Under the pieces are notes generated by a model. That model saw only the letters and a program-made list of their open reading frames with translations, searched no databases and was not told the origin of the DNA. A program made the translations under genes and the position numbers. A stretch of DNA of 64,000 nt from Mansonella perstans (Eukaryota; Nematoda; Chromadorea; Rhabditida; Onchocercidae): positions 410,257-474,256 of the forward strand of contig JBAMDO010000002.1 of assembly GCA_037074765.1 (NCBI GenBank), read 5' to 3'. This document shows positions 49,729 through 63,805 of the stretch, piece after piece (position 1 is the stretch's first letter; each line of letters starts with the position of its first letter).

Positions 49729-50248
49729 TGAAGTTTTTACGACGATTTCAACTGAATAACTATTACATTTTGCTTTTTTAATTGTTTGGATCGAAGTATT
49801 ATAAAAATTTTCTTCCCACTGTGTCTAAAAATAATATCACTTTGATTTACTAAATTTTAAAATAATCATTCTAACAAAAATGATTTATATCAAAATATGC
49901 CTAGTGATTAGCCATCATATCCTCTCGATGACTGCAACATTGTTTATATATGATGCTAATCTAGAACTAGTTTGAATAATTCTTAATTTTTGCTTTTTTA
50001 CTTAATTCAAGTCATTCTTCAAGTTCTTGCATAAAGAGCCCATATCAACGATCCATATTATCAATTAAAATAATAGATTGTAATGAAACATTTCAATAAT
50101 AGTTGTTTGGTTTTGTGGTTAATTTGTTGTTGTAAGTTAACTTTTTCCTGTTATGCTTTCTTGATCTGCGTTTATATCCTTTATCGTATTTGAAATATTT
50201 TCAGTCCAAATATCCAGATATAGTAAATTTTTCTCGTGTTTGGTGACA

Positions 50249-53062
50249 ATGTATGACTTGAGGACAGATGATGGATTAGAAGCTTTTAATGGACATTTGA
50301 AGGATTTCGCTTATGCAACCGGGTGATTTAATCATTTGTTTGTTTTTGATTTTTTTCTACTGTCTTTCACTTTTTATTTGACATTACTTTAAATCAATTT
50401 TGCATGATTTATTGCAGTCATTGGGAGATTAACGTACAGCGATGCTATAGTTCTTGGAAAATGATGAGGAGGGACAGTATTACAGATCGCTTTTGAGAAC
50501 TATACTTGTTACATTTCTGTTTAGCTCATACTTGATTATCTTTTGCAGTTTTATTGCAGCGCGTTAATAATGATAATGTAAAGGATAAAAAAAGTAGGAG
50601 TAGGAGTTAGGTGATATTCGGAGGTAACTCAAAATTATGAATGTTTTCGAAGAAATGATGATATAGTGATAGCATTATAATTACCCATTTCAGTTCATGT
50701 TCTTCGTTTTGATGATCAGGAATAATGCAGTGGCTTATCTTTTAGATATACACCATCTGGTGATGACGTGCAGCTATTCGGACTACTCAATTCAGAACCA
50801 GCTAAGAAATATGTTAATGTTTTGCGATGGTACCGGAATATAGGAAGTTTCAGCGACAAGGAACGAAAATCGTAATCAATTTTGTTTTCTTTTGTTTTTC
50901 AAAAGCTTTTGCTTAAGAATAATTGCAGTCGTTAACATTAAAGTAATATAATAAGAAGAGAGCCGTCCTGACTCTTCGCAGCTTTGCCATATATACTCCA
51001 TGAAAAGTTTTTAAAATGTTCCTTTTTTTAAAATGCCGAGGGTGTAAATAATAAGTATCTTTCTGCAGTCATAATTATTTAATTATTCTTTTTGGGTTTT
51101 TGATTAAATCATCTATTCTTAGACTTGACGGATTTCCGAGAAAAAATGAGTAAAGTTTTAAAAAATCCTTTTATTTTTAGTTGGCCCACTGCAATGACTT
51201 CTGTCAACGGAGTTGTCGAGAAGGGAGAGCCTGAGGAAGACATTGACTTATTCGGTTCAGACAATGAAGATGACGAAGAAAAAGCACGCATAACCGCTGC
51301 ACGACTCAAGGTTTAGTGCTATATTTGTCCTTGCTTATCTTAATTAGTGCAAGAGAAGAGGATTGTGCTGATTATCTCATTTTTGGTCTAACTTTTCGTC
51401 ATACATGCTTTGAAAGGAGGAAAAAAAATAAATTGAAAACTTTTACTATTCAACATCACATGCGGAATGTTGTATGGCAAAACAGAGTGAAAAAGGAAAG
51501 TTCAGTTTTTTTATGTTTGGGAAGAGCCAAGATATTTTTTCAGTGAGGATCATTCAGGAGAGATTTGCGATTTAGTATTGTGAGCAGGGAAGATGGCGGC
51601 CAAAAAAGTGGTATTTATTTCAGTCAAAAACAAATTTTAAATATTTGTCTGAAATACAAAGAGTTTCCTTGAAAAATTGGGATAATTATGCCGATTTCAC
51701 AGAAAATAAACGGTATGAGGTGTGAAGCCATTAGAGGAAACATAACATAAGTAGATGATTTGGATCATGAGTTTCAATTAAACTTGAGACACAACTGACA
51801 TAGATATTTTGTACTATATTGCACATAATTTTACAACATTATCTTTTACTTACTTATTATAAATGAGGAAATATTTTAAAAGGGAGGAAATAATGTGCAG
51901 TAAAGTATTCATGTCAGTTTCACATATACTGATACTTCCAAGAACTCTGGTGCGATAAGTATGCTTGTTTTCAAACTTTAAAGAAAACATACATAGTTTT
52001 TCCATCTCTCTTCCAGTCATTCTAAAGTAAATAAATAAAAATTAATGATATTTAAGACTTACTGTTGCAAGTGACTTGGAGAATGTTTCCGTTATTGAGA
52101 TTATATATTAAAATATTGTTGTAAGGTATTATATATTAAGATATTAATTTTATAGCGATTCGTTATTGAAATCAAAATATATAATAATATATTTACTCTT
52201 GATTGGTCAAGCAATTGATCAGGTTTTAAATATAGTGGTCGTTCAAAAGAATATTCTTCTTTACCAAGACACCCAACAAAAATTTTGAAAAAATATAGAA
52301 ATTGATGATTTGGCAGAGATTTTAAGGAACGGTTGTAGTAAAATATGCGAATGAAAAATTTTTGAAGGCATATGAGGAGAAAAAAGCAAAGAAGCCAGCT
52401 ACGATTGCCAAGTCAAATATCATTCTTGATGTTAAACCATGGGATGATTCGATTGAAATAGCCGATATTGAGAAGCAAATAAGAACGATTGAATTGGATG
52501 GGCTTGTTTGGGGAGCAGCGAAAGTTTTGCCTGTTGCATATGGTATAAACAAACTTCAGGTATGTAATTTATTTTGCAAAGTTTGCAAATGGGCTTTTGT
52601 CAAAAGAACGACCATAGATTTGAAATAGTGTTATTTGTTGCGGACTAAATCAAAACAAAATATATAATAATGAATCCTGTTATATAATGTATTTTGCGTT
52701 ATGCAGTAAAATATATATAGTAACTCAGTACGGTCTACTGATAGTGGAATCAATTGAAATCGAGAACAGGATAAGCAGAAAATTTTGTTAGTGAAGGAAA
52801 ATGTAGTGAAACGCAAGAAGACAAAATGATATCCATATTGTTCTAATTCAAAGTTTTAAATGTATCTGAATGATTTTAAAAGATTTAATTTTTGGAAATA
52901 TTATGTTATTGGAAATTTAAACGACTTAAAAAATGTTGCCTTTTCTAGATCTGCTGTGTGGTGGAAGATGAGAAAGTGTCTTCGGATTGGCTAGAAGAGC
53001 AGATTATGGATTTCAGTGATTTAGTTCAGTCCGTTGATATTGTAGCTTTTAATAAAGTATAA
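50249..53062 (+). CDS. eef-1B: Elongation factor 1-beta (eEF1B guanine-exchange subunit)
   Basis: Exchanges GDP on eEF1A during translation elongation. Exons 50249-50322, 50746-50871, 51181-51310, 52368-52559 and 52949-53062 give 636 nt, 211 residues. The N-terminus is GST-C-like ([37 protein letters not shown]), followed by an acidic linker [18 protein letters not shown] and [16 protein letters not shown]. The catalytic domain runs [58 protein letters not shown] and [12 protein letters not shown]. The 211 residues fit the short eEF1-beta class (human 225), not eEF1-delta, since no leucine zipper is seen. The fourth exon uses an unusual acceptor, TTTTTGAAG; it is chosen because it restores phase and the family's RL-x-YE spacing. 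C. elegans has two paralogues; I cannot say which this matches. Confidence 0.93.
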
Positions 53063-53760
53063 ATGGTAGGAAATGTTTTATTGTTGTTGTTGAGGAATAA
53101 ATTATTTGGGAAAAAACTCGTTGTTCATTTTTGTTTTCAAGTCTATATTGCGTACTTTATCGTTCTTTTGATTTTTCAAATTAAATTTTTATTGCAACAT
53201 TCCCAGTGATAAAAGAATAACGGATGAATAACGAATGTCAGATGATGGAATAAAGTTTCGAAAATTGTATTTAATCTTCATCGTTGTACACTTGCACTGC
53301 AATCCGTATGGATTTGATTGTGCCAATTTCAGTTATTGTCAAAATCACTGATTATCGCTCAAACGTCGGTATTCATATCTCCCATAAAATTTGAATATTT
53401 TTTTGTGGTGCATGTGCGGTTAAACGCAGGTGAAGTAGAAATTCCAAATCGATGGATAGGCCATTATATGCCTTAGCATCGAGGACTCAGGAGATCTGGC
53501 TCGTCGTTGTCAGTATAGTTATCATCAGATCAATTAGATAAGAGACCCAACGATTGATATCGTCAGTTCAGTGTGTAATTTCTAATACTGAAAGCTAATA
53601 CTCGACGTACATTAGTGTCATCAGAAACATTTCTTTGACGAACTAGGTCATTACAATAATCTCATATATATAAATGATATTGAAAATTTAGTCTCGTTTT
53701 TTCGGGTATTCATTTTTATATTTTCAGATTTTCCATTGTTCTATGCTCGCTTCCATCTAG
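53063..53760. other. Intergenic region, eEF1B to TANGO6-like gene
   Basis: 700 bp, relatively GC-rich between 53280 and 53650, without a supported coding exon. It ends in TTCCATCTAG directly before an ATG, a possible trans-splice acceptor. Confidence 0.5.
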
Positions 53761-56700
53761 ATGGATCAAATAACTATTCATGATTATTTGTATCTGATAC
53801 AAATGGGATGCACACGTAAGTTTTAATTTTACTGAATTTTGTAATTATGTTTCTATGTCACGTGATCGCACATGGCACATAATGCTGTGAAAATGGAAAT
53901 AAAAGTGAAAATCGGACATGCTGTGAAAAGAAGGTGAAAAACTAAAAACTGTTTTAAAGTTACACATCAAATTTAGTTGAGAACAATGATGCACTTGAAG
54001 AGGATATACAATTTATTTTAATTTAAGATGTCCATATATGGACATAGAATAAATTTAATGTCTTATGCAGACAGAAAATTTGATAAAAATTGACATATAA
54101 TGCATTTGGGAGAAGAACAGGAGCTGCTTGCAAGTTCCATTCCTATTCTACTTGCTTTGGTTACTTTGACAAGTTGGCGTAACTTCGTGTTTAATGTTTC
54201 TTGTTTTTCGGTTAGTGTAAAAATCGAAAAAAAAAGCTTTTAATAAGCAGCTGAAGTTGTAAAATGGCATGAAATATGTTTTTGCAGACTGTAACTTTTT
54301 CAGCATTAAGTTTACCGAAGGTAAGACGGCTACCATTTGATCCGTTAAAACATCAAACGATACATTTGGTGCGTTTAATGCAAAGTAAAGGACTGGTAGA
54401 ACTACAGCTGGACGAGGAATATTGGTTACCAAATTCGGGAAATATCACAAATGATTGGGATGTTAAAGAAATTAGTGAACACAATTGCTCCCTGTTTCCC
54501 ATTTTAGCACCGCCATCACCATCATCTACTACAAATGTAGAATCTGAAATCGATTATCGAATTCATTACTCTTGCTGTATGCTATATTTGCTAAAAAAGG
54601 TTATGATTTTGCAGACTTCTTTCCCAAATTTTTCCACTGTTTTGTTTTACCATTCTTTGAGTACTTAACAATTTTTCCATTCTGCGGAAAAATCCGTGAT
54701 GTACCAGAGATATTTTCCTCGGTTTAAGATATTGCTTGCAGGTGGCGGAAATTTTGGAAGAAATGCGGAAGAAGGCAAACAACCCGTCAATTCTATTGTC
54801 GATCAAACAGCTATCGATTGTAGAGGCAGCATTTGAGTTTATCATTCCAACAGCAGTTCGACCATATGTTGATGATGGTACCTTTTTCATTTTTTCTCAT
54901 TGTTTCGAAATTATTTGTGACTTATCATCTGCTCTCCTTTTCACAATAATTACCAGTGAAGAAAATTCCAAACATTTTTTGCAATTTATGATTTTCATTG
55001 TTTTTTTGATTTTAGTAAACTACCGTTACAATTTTATTATCATTTAGGTGTGATTCTACATCTAGGTAGAAGTAATCTTGTAGAGCATTGGAAACCTCTT
55101 GTTGACGATACTGAATTTCGAAAGAAGCAGGTCACTTTTTTTTAAATTTAAAATTTTTTAACCAAGAAATATAATCTATTTCGTCTAGATTCAGAGCAAG
55201 CAGTTTGACAACTAGGCTTCAGCTTGTGCAGAGATTAAATCTAGAAATGAATTTAATGTTGAATTTATGTTAAATTTGAAGTTTTTGGTATCTGGTACTT
55301 GTAACTGAAACAGTTATGATTTAACGGAAGTAAAATGTAGTTTGATTTTACTATGATCAATTTTCTATGAGATTTGTTGGTTAGCGTTAATATTTTTGAA
55401 CTTGGATTTTTCTTTTATATATGATTTTAGGTTCCATATTATGATTTTTTAATGCATCATATATTGAACTATTACAGCATAGCTTGATCGATTAATTTGT
55501 CGAATGTGTGTGCCATTTTGTAAGTTGCGTACTATCCATATGTTTCGACTAATTAATGAGCTTTTTTAGTTGAAAAAAGCATTGGAAGTCTTTGATGTAT
55601 TGATGAATTCATGCGAAATGATAAAGAATTGCGTGGTGAGGAAATTTTTGGCAGATTACATATGCTTAAATGAGCAGGTTTGTTGCTTGTCATCCTCTTC
55701 CTTTGCCGAATTGATTATTTTTGTTTCTGTGATTTGGAAATACTCCTTATCTTTTATTCAAGAGATTCTTAGTAATATTCAGAAAATTATAGAAATACAG
55801 AAATTTATCCATTCTTTCTCTTCTGTGCGAAGTGGAATCAAAAATTGCAGGAAATTTATTTTTGTCATATTTTTTTATAGCTGATTAAACTGGGTGAAAA
55901 AGATCACAAACAGAAATATGAGGAGTTTATTCTAGGTATTGACAGGTATTATTTTCATATATTCTTCTGTAGTTATATAACTGGCAGGCGAATTAAAAAT
56001 AACACTGTGTCATGTAATGAAACAGCGCGCTATGTCTCGCTATATGATCTTTATAGTAATTTAAAGCTTTTTGTTGTTTTGTTCTATTAAGTTCAGAAGC
56101 TGTTAAAGTTTTTTTTTTAATTTGTTCAATTGCTTCAAGGTTTATCATTTTAAAAAATTTGGTTTTTCAATTAATATTTTTCAGACCTATGTTGATCACT
56201 TCATTGTTCATTTTATTAACTGCAAACAAGAAACAACCGAAATGGTTGTATGTAAGTTGTAAATTTTCTGTTAGGATTTGAAAATGCACCTATTGTAAAT
56301 TCTATTACTGAAGAATGGTTTGCATAATGTAATGGAACTGTTATGGAGTTCAGTCTAATTTTACTCATGAAAAATAATGCCAGCACAGTTTTTTTTTTTA
56401 AATTTTCAGTTTGCTATGTTTTTTGATTTTCAGAAAGCAATAAGTAAACATATCACCAAACTTTTGTTGTTGGAAAATGGATTGTATCATTTAATAACAG
56501 CCATAACCGAGGGTTTGTGTATTTTTCTGTTCCGAATCAGAGATTTAGTCGGATTCAGAGTTGTTTCTAGAATAGTAAAAATAAGTTTTTGCAGGTGCCA
56601 ATTGTTTTGGAGATTTCGGCTTTGTGCAGTCCTTATCGCGAATATTGGTAACAGTCCCTTACAAAATGCCGAAAGAGAAATATTATATTTCTTTGATTGA

Positions 56701-59700
56701 AAATTTCCTGGTTGTCATCGAGGTAGATAATTTCGCTTGTTTAAAACTCTATTACCTAAATATTTATTAGTTTGAGCTGCAGAAAATGTTAGCCACTTAG
56801 TCGCTTCCTGAAGGACACAACAATTTTCAGCGCAGTTGTTCCAATATCGCTATGATCAGATGTGATAAGGATCCTTTCAACGTGTCCCAATTAAGTTTCG
56901 TTGGTGTGCAGCATATTTTAGCTCGGTGCAGAACATAGTGATCACGATAATGAGTTACATAGAATTAAGACTATAATGCGTGTTGTATAGCTTCTGCTCG
57001 ATGTTTTATTTGACGAAAAAAATAAGACCAAAGGAAATTAGGATAAAATGAGATCGGAGATGCGAATCAAGAGCTAATTTTTTCCATTTTTTCAATTTTA
57101 GAAGCATCAAAATGCTGGCGATGCTGCTGTTTGCTTTGCCGTTGTGTTAGATATGTTACCAAAGGAATTTGTCGAAATGATTTTTGATACACTGCTATTG
57201 CCATGGGAGGTTCGTTTTTATGGCTTGAAGTGAATGTAAAAAAATTCAAGATTTCTTCAACTTCACACGAAAAAATGTTGATGGTTAATAAATTGATAAT
57301 GCATTTTGTGCTCAAGGATTTTATTACTACACATAAATGACGATAACAATCAGTGATTATAACCAATTGAATAAAATTCTGATATTTTAGAATCTCAAAA
57401 TTGATTGCTGTTCAAAATATCCACCAAGGAAGACTGATTTTTTCAATCCAATGTTAGATAGATCACTTAGAATTTTGTCATTTTATACCAAAGCTCTTCC
57501 ACGAGGAATGCATTTGCCACTCGTCTGCAGATTCAAAGCGGTAAAAGATTTTTACATAGTAAAAAAACTTTGCTTATTCATAGAATTTTTTTCTGTCTCC
57601 CTGACAGATATAACCTCACATTACATCAGCTTAACAGCTGAGTAATATTAGCATCAGACAGTTTAATTTATCTTATAACCCTGCCAAACTATAAAAGGGA
57701 TATTGTGCTAATCGACATGCACTATTTTAGGTCTATTAAAATAAATAAGTAAATTATGTGAAATGTATGGCCTTGATAATCTTCATGACATGTGTAGAAA
57801 TCACATTAGGTCCTAAATTCGATAAAAACATTTCCTCATTCTATAAAAGATATACTAATTGGAAAAATTTAAAAAAAATGTATTCTTTTTAAACTGGGAT
57901 TTGCTATTAATTCGTGCTAATCTGGTCTTTACGATTTCTGATAGAAGTTACTAAGTGTATACATTCGTAATAAGAATTATTGTGACGTTTAGTGATCGTT
58001 TATAGCTGTTCAATTTATGGACCTTGCTTTATGCAAGCTATACAGAAAATGAAGGAAACCGAGTACTTGTAATCTCAGTAGACCATGACAACGCAGTTCA
58101 GGGGATATTTAATATTTTACACCGAATTCTTGATGATCCATCATTCGAAACAGTGGACGAAAAGGTTATAAAGCTTCTTGCTGTTTCATAGTGATTTTCC
58201 CTCATTTTTTACTGGTTATATTTATAATTCTAATCGCAGATACTCTCATAACCGTAATGCACAAGTCTCTGGTTGATTGTGTTTCTTGCTAGCTATTTAA
58301 AATCATATGTTCAATTTTCCATTATGTTTATTATGTTATAATAAATATAGATTAAGCAAAATTTGAGATGTTTTCCATATTTTTGATAAAAATGCTTAAT
58401 TTTAGGCTGAATTTCTTGTTCGGCAAGTAGAAGATGTTGGCGATTCATATTTGCCAGAGCTAAGTTACAAAAAGGTTAATTGTGCTTCAAGTGCTGTTGA
58501 TGAAAATAAGTTGTTCCGATTTAAAGATTATTATCTTTACATTTCTTAGGTTTTAATCGAGGAGGTCGAACAAGAGGATATCAAGCAAGATGAAAACAAG
58601 CAAAACATTTGTGGTAATGGTATTTTTTGGCTAAAATTGCTCAAAGCTCATTATTCAAGTGTTCGGATTGATCTTATAAAGCCTGAAAGAGCAGAAAGTT
58701 CATTCATTCGTTTCGAGAAAGGGGTTTTGAAAATCCTAGAGGTGAAAATTATCAATTTATCTAAATTTAAAGAGGCAATATTTTAAAAAAATGCTGCTTC
58801 AAAAAATAAGTGGCAGAGGGAATTAGGACGGCATTCATTTTTCCTTACTTGATCCCAGTCCGAAATCTTGGGAAATCTGTTTAACTGATCTTTGTGTTAA
58901 CCCTAGAATATTCACTGTGGAACATTGAATGTGATAAAAAATCTAATTTTAGTAGTGTTATGAAACGCACTGTTTCCGATGGTTAGAAACTATTTTTACA
59001 AATTTTTTTAGAAAATTCAAGAGGAGGAACCAAAAGCATCACGTCGCTTAGCAATCAGAACGGCGATGTGTTGTATTGAGCGTTGGGCGCAGGTGGATTC
59101 CAAAAATGATAGCTATGATAACATCTTTAGTTCTCAAAATACATCGGACAACGAAGAAACTGGATTTGAAGGAAGTAAGAGTGCTTTTTTCGTGCTTAAG
59201 GAAGTAATTCTGACAAATTAGACTTTTTAATCTCAGCGACATAACTTAGTTCATACGTTCTTAAGTCATCGAATTTTAATTTGTTATTTAGGTGATAATT
59301 AATAATTTACGGAAATAATTAGGTAATCCTGGCAGTCCAACAAATAACTTTTATTTTACGAGTTTTTTCTGTTGCATAATTCACTTTTGATTCTTAGGAA
59401 AACAAAAAGTGAATTATTTTTTGAACGATTTGTTGCCTGTATTATCGGAGACTGGCTCACTCTCAGATGATAACTTAGCAAATCTTCTCGACATACCATT
59501 GGTTAGTTTACCAATATACGTTTCTGATATTTCCTTCGAAATCTTTTATATTATCAACTATTCGATGATTGATTGGACTTTTCTTTAATTAATAATTTCA
59601 GCTTTGAATTTAGATTCCCGTTGTTTGAATTTTTATTGGAATGATGGTAATCAGAATTTCGTGAAAATTTTCAATTTTTTGGTATTTGATATACTTCTAG

Positions 59701-62700
59701 GTTTTTTTTTTACAGGGCATACTGGATCTTGTCACGGCAAAATTGAATGCACGCGTAAATACGATCACAGTTGATATAAGAGGTATGCCGTCAGAGGAAG
59801 ATAAACAACTTGACGCTACGAATCGAAATAATGTTCATCTGGCGCTGACAATTCTTCAGTGTATTCTGGTCTTCAAGCAGGGAGAATTCGTAAAAGTAAA
59901 TATTTGTTTTACACTTATCTTTTGCACTTTTAATGATCGCCTTCAAAATGTTGCAGTCAGTATCTTATATTTTGTCGTAATGCGGTATTACTGGATGCTG
60001 TATGTTTTTCTTTTTTTGAGTCAAAAAATTGGCAACTTTAATCGAAGTGGTTTTGACGTTACTGTTTTCTTCCTTTAGGAATTTCGAAATAGCGGATAAA
60101 AATGTGTTGCATTGTTGCTGTTCTCTTAGTCAAAGAAGCTACCGCTAATAATTGACTTCATAATATAGGAATAAAAAATTTGTTGCGTGTAATCTTGGCT
60201 AATTGCATATTGTGGATTAAAACAGCTATTAAAGTATTTGGTGCTAAAGGAAGGAAATTTGGCTGTACTATTTTTTTCTGGTGGTTGTGATATCATTTAT
60301 TCCTTTGAATATCTTTTTTTTTAATTTATTTGTTAGTTTAATTGGGTATGCTGATTTTCCGATTTATAGTTCAAAGAAAATCTGATACATGGAGCAAATA
60401 TTTTGCAAGCTTTCTCGAAAACAGTATCGAAATTAGATGATATGGATAGAAATCTGTATTTGGATTTCCAACGGCTTGCTGGAGAAATTATTGCACTTTT
60501 AAAAGCAAATGATATTGAATCAAGAGAAGGTGAAGCTGCACCTAGGTAAAATGGCATTTTTCACTCTGATGCTAATGTATGCTTTATTTTAACTTTATTT
60601 GTTCAACTTTGCAACTTCTACCAAATCTAAGTCATCATTTAATGACTTCTGATCAGTCTTTTTGTTTCATTGGGTATTTTTGGAATTGTTGATTATTTGT
60701 GATCCGTAGCAACTAGTAACTATTGGTAACTTGTTTTAATAAAATTGTGGCCTTCAAACTGTATCAAAATTTTAGTTTTATTGATGAATCAATAAATGTT
60801 GGTGACAAGACGATGGATGCTCAAGACGGTTCAGAATCTTTCTCTTTGGAACAAATTCAAACCGATCTTTTGGATGAAGCGGAATCTATTCGTGGACATG
60901 CTTTAATTAAGTTAGCGAGAGGCATTCGTCGAAAAAATAGACGGCTTTTGGATGACATTACTGCTTATCCCGCAGTTGTGCATGTTGTATTAAGTCAGTT
61001 CCATTACGACTTGCTGTATAATAAACAGTGATTTGATTCGTATCATAATTTTTGATAATCAGACAGTTGGCTCTAATTTTTTGTGATTTATTTTAAGCTT
61101 ACAACTGGAACTTGTTACATTTCGTAGATTAGTGAATTATATTTATTGTTTTTCTGATTATTACAAAGCAAATGAATTGATTTCAAAAAGGTTGAGAATT
61201 GGAATATTTTAGAACAAGTCGCTGATAGTGATTCATATGTTTACTTGGCAGCAATAAATGCGTTGACGGAGTTGGCGTATTGGAAGCAACAATTTTTCGA
61301 TGAGATGGTGGAATTTTTTCTAGACCCGACAAAAAAATTGAAGTCTATTCTCGAATTCCATAGTATTTTTTCTTATTCTGTAAAATTTTGATTTTATATG
61401 CAGAGCATGCCATTTATCACTTGATAATCTACTTGATTTATGATAGTCATGGACATTTTGTATTTCCCGATTTTCAATTTCTGCTCAGTGCTGTTCATTT
61501 TTGTTCGAAATCTATTTTCAACAAAAATCTTATTATGCATTGCTGAAGTATTTTCAGTAAATAATTTGCGGGAAGAGGAAAAAGAAACGTATTTGCTGAT
61601 ACAAAGAGTGAAAATCGGTGAAGCAATTGCAAAGGCAAATAAAAATCTGGGTATATCTATTCGTGGTTATATCAATTTTAATTTCAGTTTTACTATTGAA
61701 ATAATCGTTTTTAGTTAACTGTGATCATAATCACCGCTTAGTTTTAAGAATATTATGACATATTGTAGTGTTAGATTTGTTATGAATTGTTTGCGGTTTA
61801 TAAAATGTAGCTTGCATCATATAAATACGAAGTCAAAAAATACGGCATTGAATGGAATACAAGTTGAAGTACAAAAGAAACTACAACATTTAGATATATT
61901 GCAATAACATATATTTTCACCCAATAAAGATAAAACTAGGATAAATAAGCAAACTATTGTTCAGCATCAAATGATACTTTTTTTTTAGGAAAATAAAAAA
62001 AGATTTAATTTTTTTAGGTGAAATGGCGCCAGCATATTTTGACCGTATGGTTAATCCTATGTTATCATTAATGCTTCATACTAAAGATGATCTGCTGCGG
62101 GCTTCCATACTCTCTTCGTTATCCAATCTTATTATTTCTTGCCGAGGACTGAATATACACAAGCATCTTAATGAGGTATACGAATCATGAAGTTTTGAGA
62201 CTCTACATTATAACCGAGCTTATTCATGTTTGTCTTTGGCTGTTATTACAGAGCAACTTAAAATTGTTTTCTCAAAAAAATTTTTTTCTCACTTTTTTCA
62301 CTTGTCTTGGTTCAAAAGTCCTTTCAGATGTTACTGGCAGCTAAATTATATATACGTGATGCTGAAGCCGAAATTGTACGACGAGCCGCAGTTGACCTAA
62401 TGCGTGCCATTGTTAGAACATACGATATTAATCTTCTGCAAGTAAATGTTTTTCTTAAGGAACTAAATCCTGTGAAGTATTTTCGTATTCTTTGTCCTGC
62501 TAAATTTTTTTATTAGCTTTTATATGCTAAAGTTTTGACATGTTTTGGGAATGTGTAATGATTTGTATATGCATTTGAAGTAGAAAACTTCTAGAAAATT
62601 GGAAAGCATTGATTTTTTATAATGGTTACAATGTATTGGGTAAATATGTGATTTCAGTTGAGTGATAATGAATTGATATTCAAATTTCTAGGAAGCTCCG

Positions 62701-62865
62701 TCATATCTTTGTGATATAGCAGATTCGCTGGGCTATATCTTGAATCTGGATGAAGATCCGGTCGTTAAAACTCATGCAATGTTATGTCTACAGGATATTG
62801 ATGCTCAAATGGAGGAAGGTTTTCTAGAATTTGAAAAAGCTCATACACGCAAAATCCGATTTTAA
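53761..62865 (+). CDS. TANGO6: TANGO6/RTP1-like HEAT-repeat protein
   Basis: Many short exons over 9 kb. The yeast relative Rtp1 helps import/assemble RNA polymerase II; fly TANGO6 was linked to secretion and Golgi organisation. Exons recognised include 54288-54599 (VRRLPFDPLKHQ), 54742-54877 (VAEILEEMRKKANNPSILLS), about 55048-55131 (ILHLGRSNLVEHWKPLVDD), 55570-55678, about 57102-57209 (AVCFAVVLDMLPKEFVEM), about 58006-58164, about 58998-59173 and 59717-59895. The C-terminal RTP1_C1-like block has DEAESIRGHALIKLARGIRR and DSDSYVYLAAINALTELA; the RTP1_C2-like block has EMAPAYFDRMVNPMLSLML and LLRASILSSLSNLI. The gene ends KAHTRKIRF with TAA at 62863-62865. The first exon is uncertain: ATG 53761 directly follows CATCTAG, whereas ATG 54100 (MHLGEEQELLASSIPILLAL) is an alternative in the same frame. 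Family assignment rests on the C-terminal blocks and is from memory. Confidence 0.78.
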
Positions 62866-63805
62866 TTGATTGCGTATTCGATATAGTAAGTGTATTATTC
62901 ATTAATAGCATATTTGAAGTATGTCATATGTTTCTTTTTATTAATGATTCTTCAGCAAAGCGCCTTACATTTTTACAAATGTGAAACATTTTTTTTTTTT
63001 TTTTTTTGTACGTTTGGGATAAGCTAATAAAAAAAATAATTTTTTGGGTTCAAAAAAGTTCATATGCGCGGATTGGATTAATGCAAAAATGAAAACTACC
63101 TCAATCCTTATCATGCAGTAAAACAACATCACGCTAATGGATCATGTGTAGATATGATAGTTTTGAACATATAGCATTTGTAAATTCTAATTCAAATATT
63201 GATTTTTGTTTCCTTTTTCGCATATTGTTTCATTGTTAATTGTTGGTAATAATATTATCTTTTTTTTACTAAATACGATGTAATTGCTTAACTAAACCGG
63301 ATATCTTTTTGAATTTAAAGTCTTGTTTGTCCATTTGCCTTTCTTTTACATAATCCAAAATGCCAAACAACTATAGATTGAAGAGTTGTATTTTACTTAT
63401 AACTTTTATGAAGGACCTTCTATTACCAAAGATTTCACTTTCTTTTACTTCTTTTGAGTGCATTTCATTTGGGATTTTCTTCCTAAATGCAACTAACACT
63501 AGTTAGCAAATAAATGAAACAAACTCCCACTTGGAATTCGTAAGCGTCATATTTGATGTATTTATTGAGAATTTACATAAAACAATATTAAAAGAATTCT
63601 GAAGTCCTAAGAAAACCAAATGAGGATGTTGTTTCGAAAAAGAATTTCTTGCTAGAATATTATTAAAGTGAAATAAAGGGAAATAGAAAAATTTCTTGGT
63701 GAATTTTGAAGTGTTCTGAAATTAATTATGAGCAATCTTTCATTTATGATGATTTATTCGAATCAATTCAGCTTCTGATCTTCTTCCTCATCGACATCTT
63801 AGTTT
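62866..63805. other. Intergenic region at the right end
   Basis: About 0.9 kb, AT-rich, with a T run at 62990-63007. No gene recognised. Confidence 0.6.

Larger units (their letters stand above)
49000..50248. other. Divergent intergenic region, chimaerin to eEF1B
   Basis: 1.25 kb with both promoters, a 29-bp tandem duplication, a 23-base A run and, near the right end, an acceptor TATTTTCAG (50196-50204) 44 nt before the eEF1B start. The frame at 49319-49543 is hydrophobic but shows no gene evidence. Confidence 0.6.

Noticed and set aside
56377..56700. 107-codon frame inside the TANGO6-like gene
   Set aside because: It merges two real short exons (AISKHITKLLLLENGLYHLI; later CSPYREYW in another frame) with intron sequence; not an independent gene.
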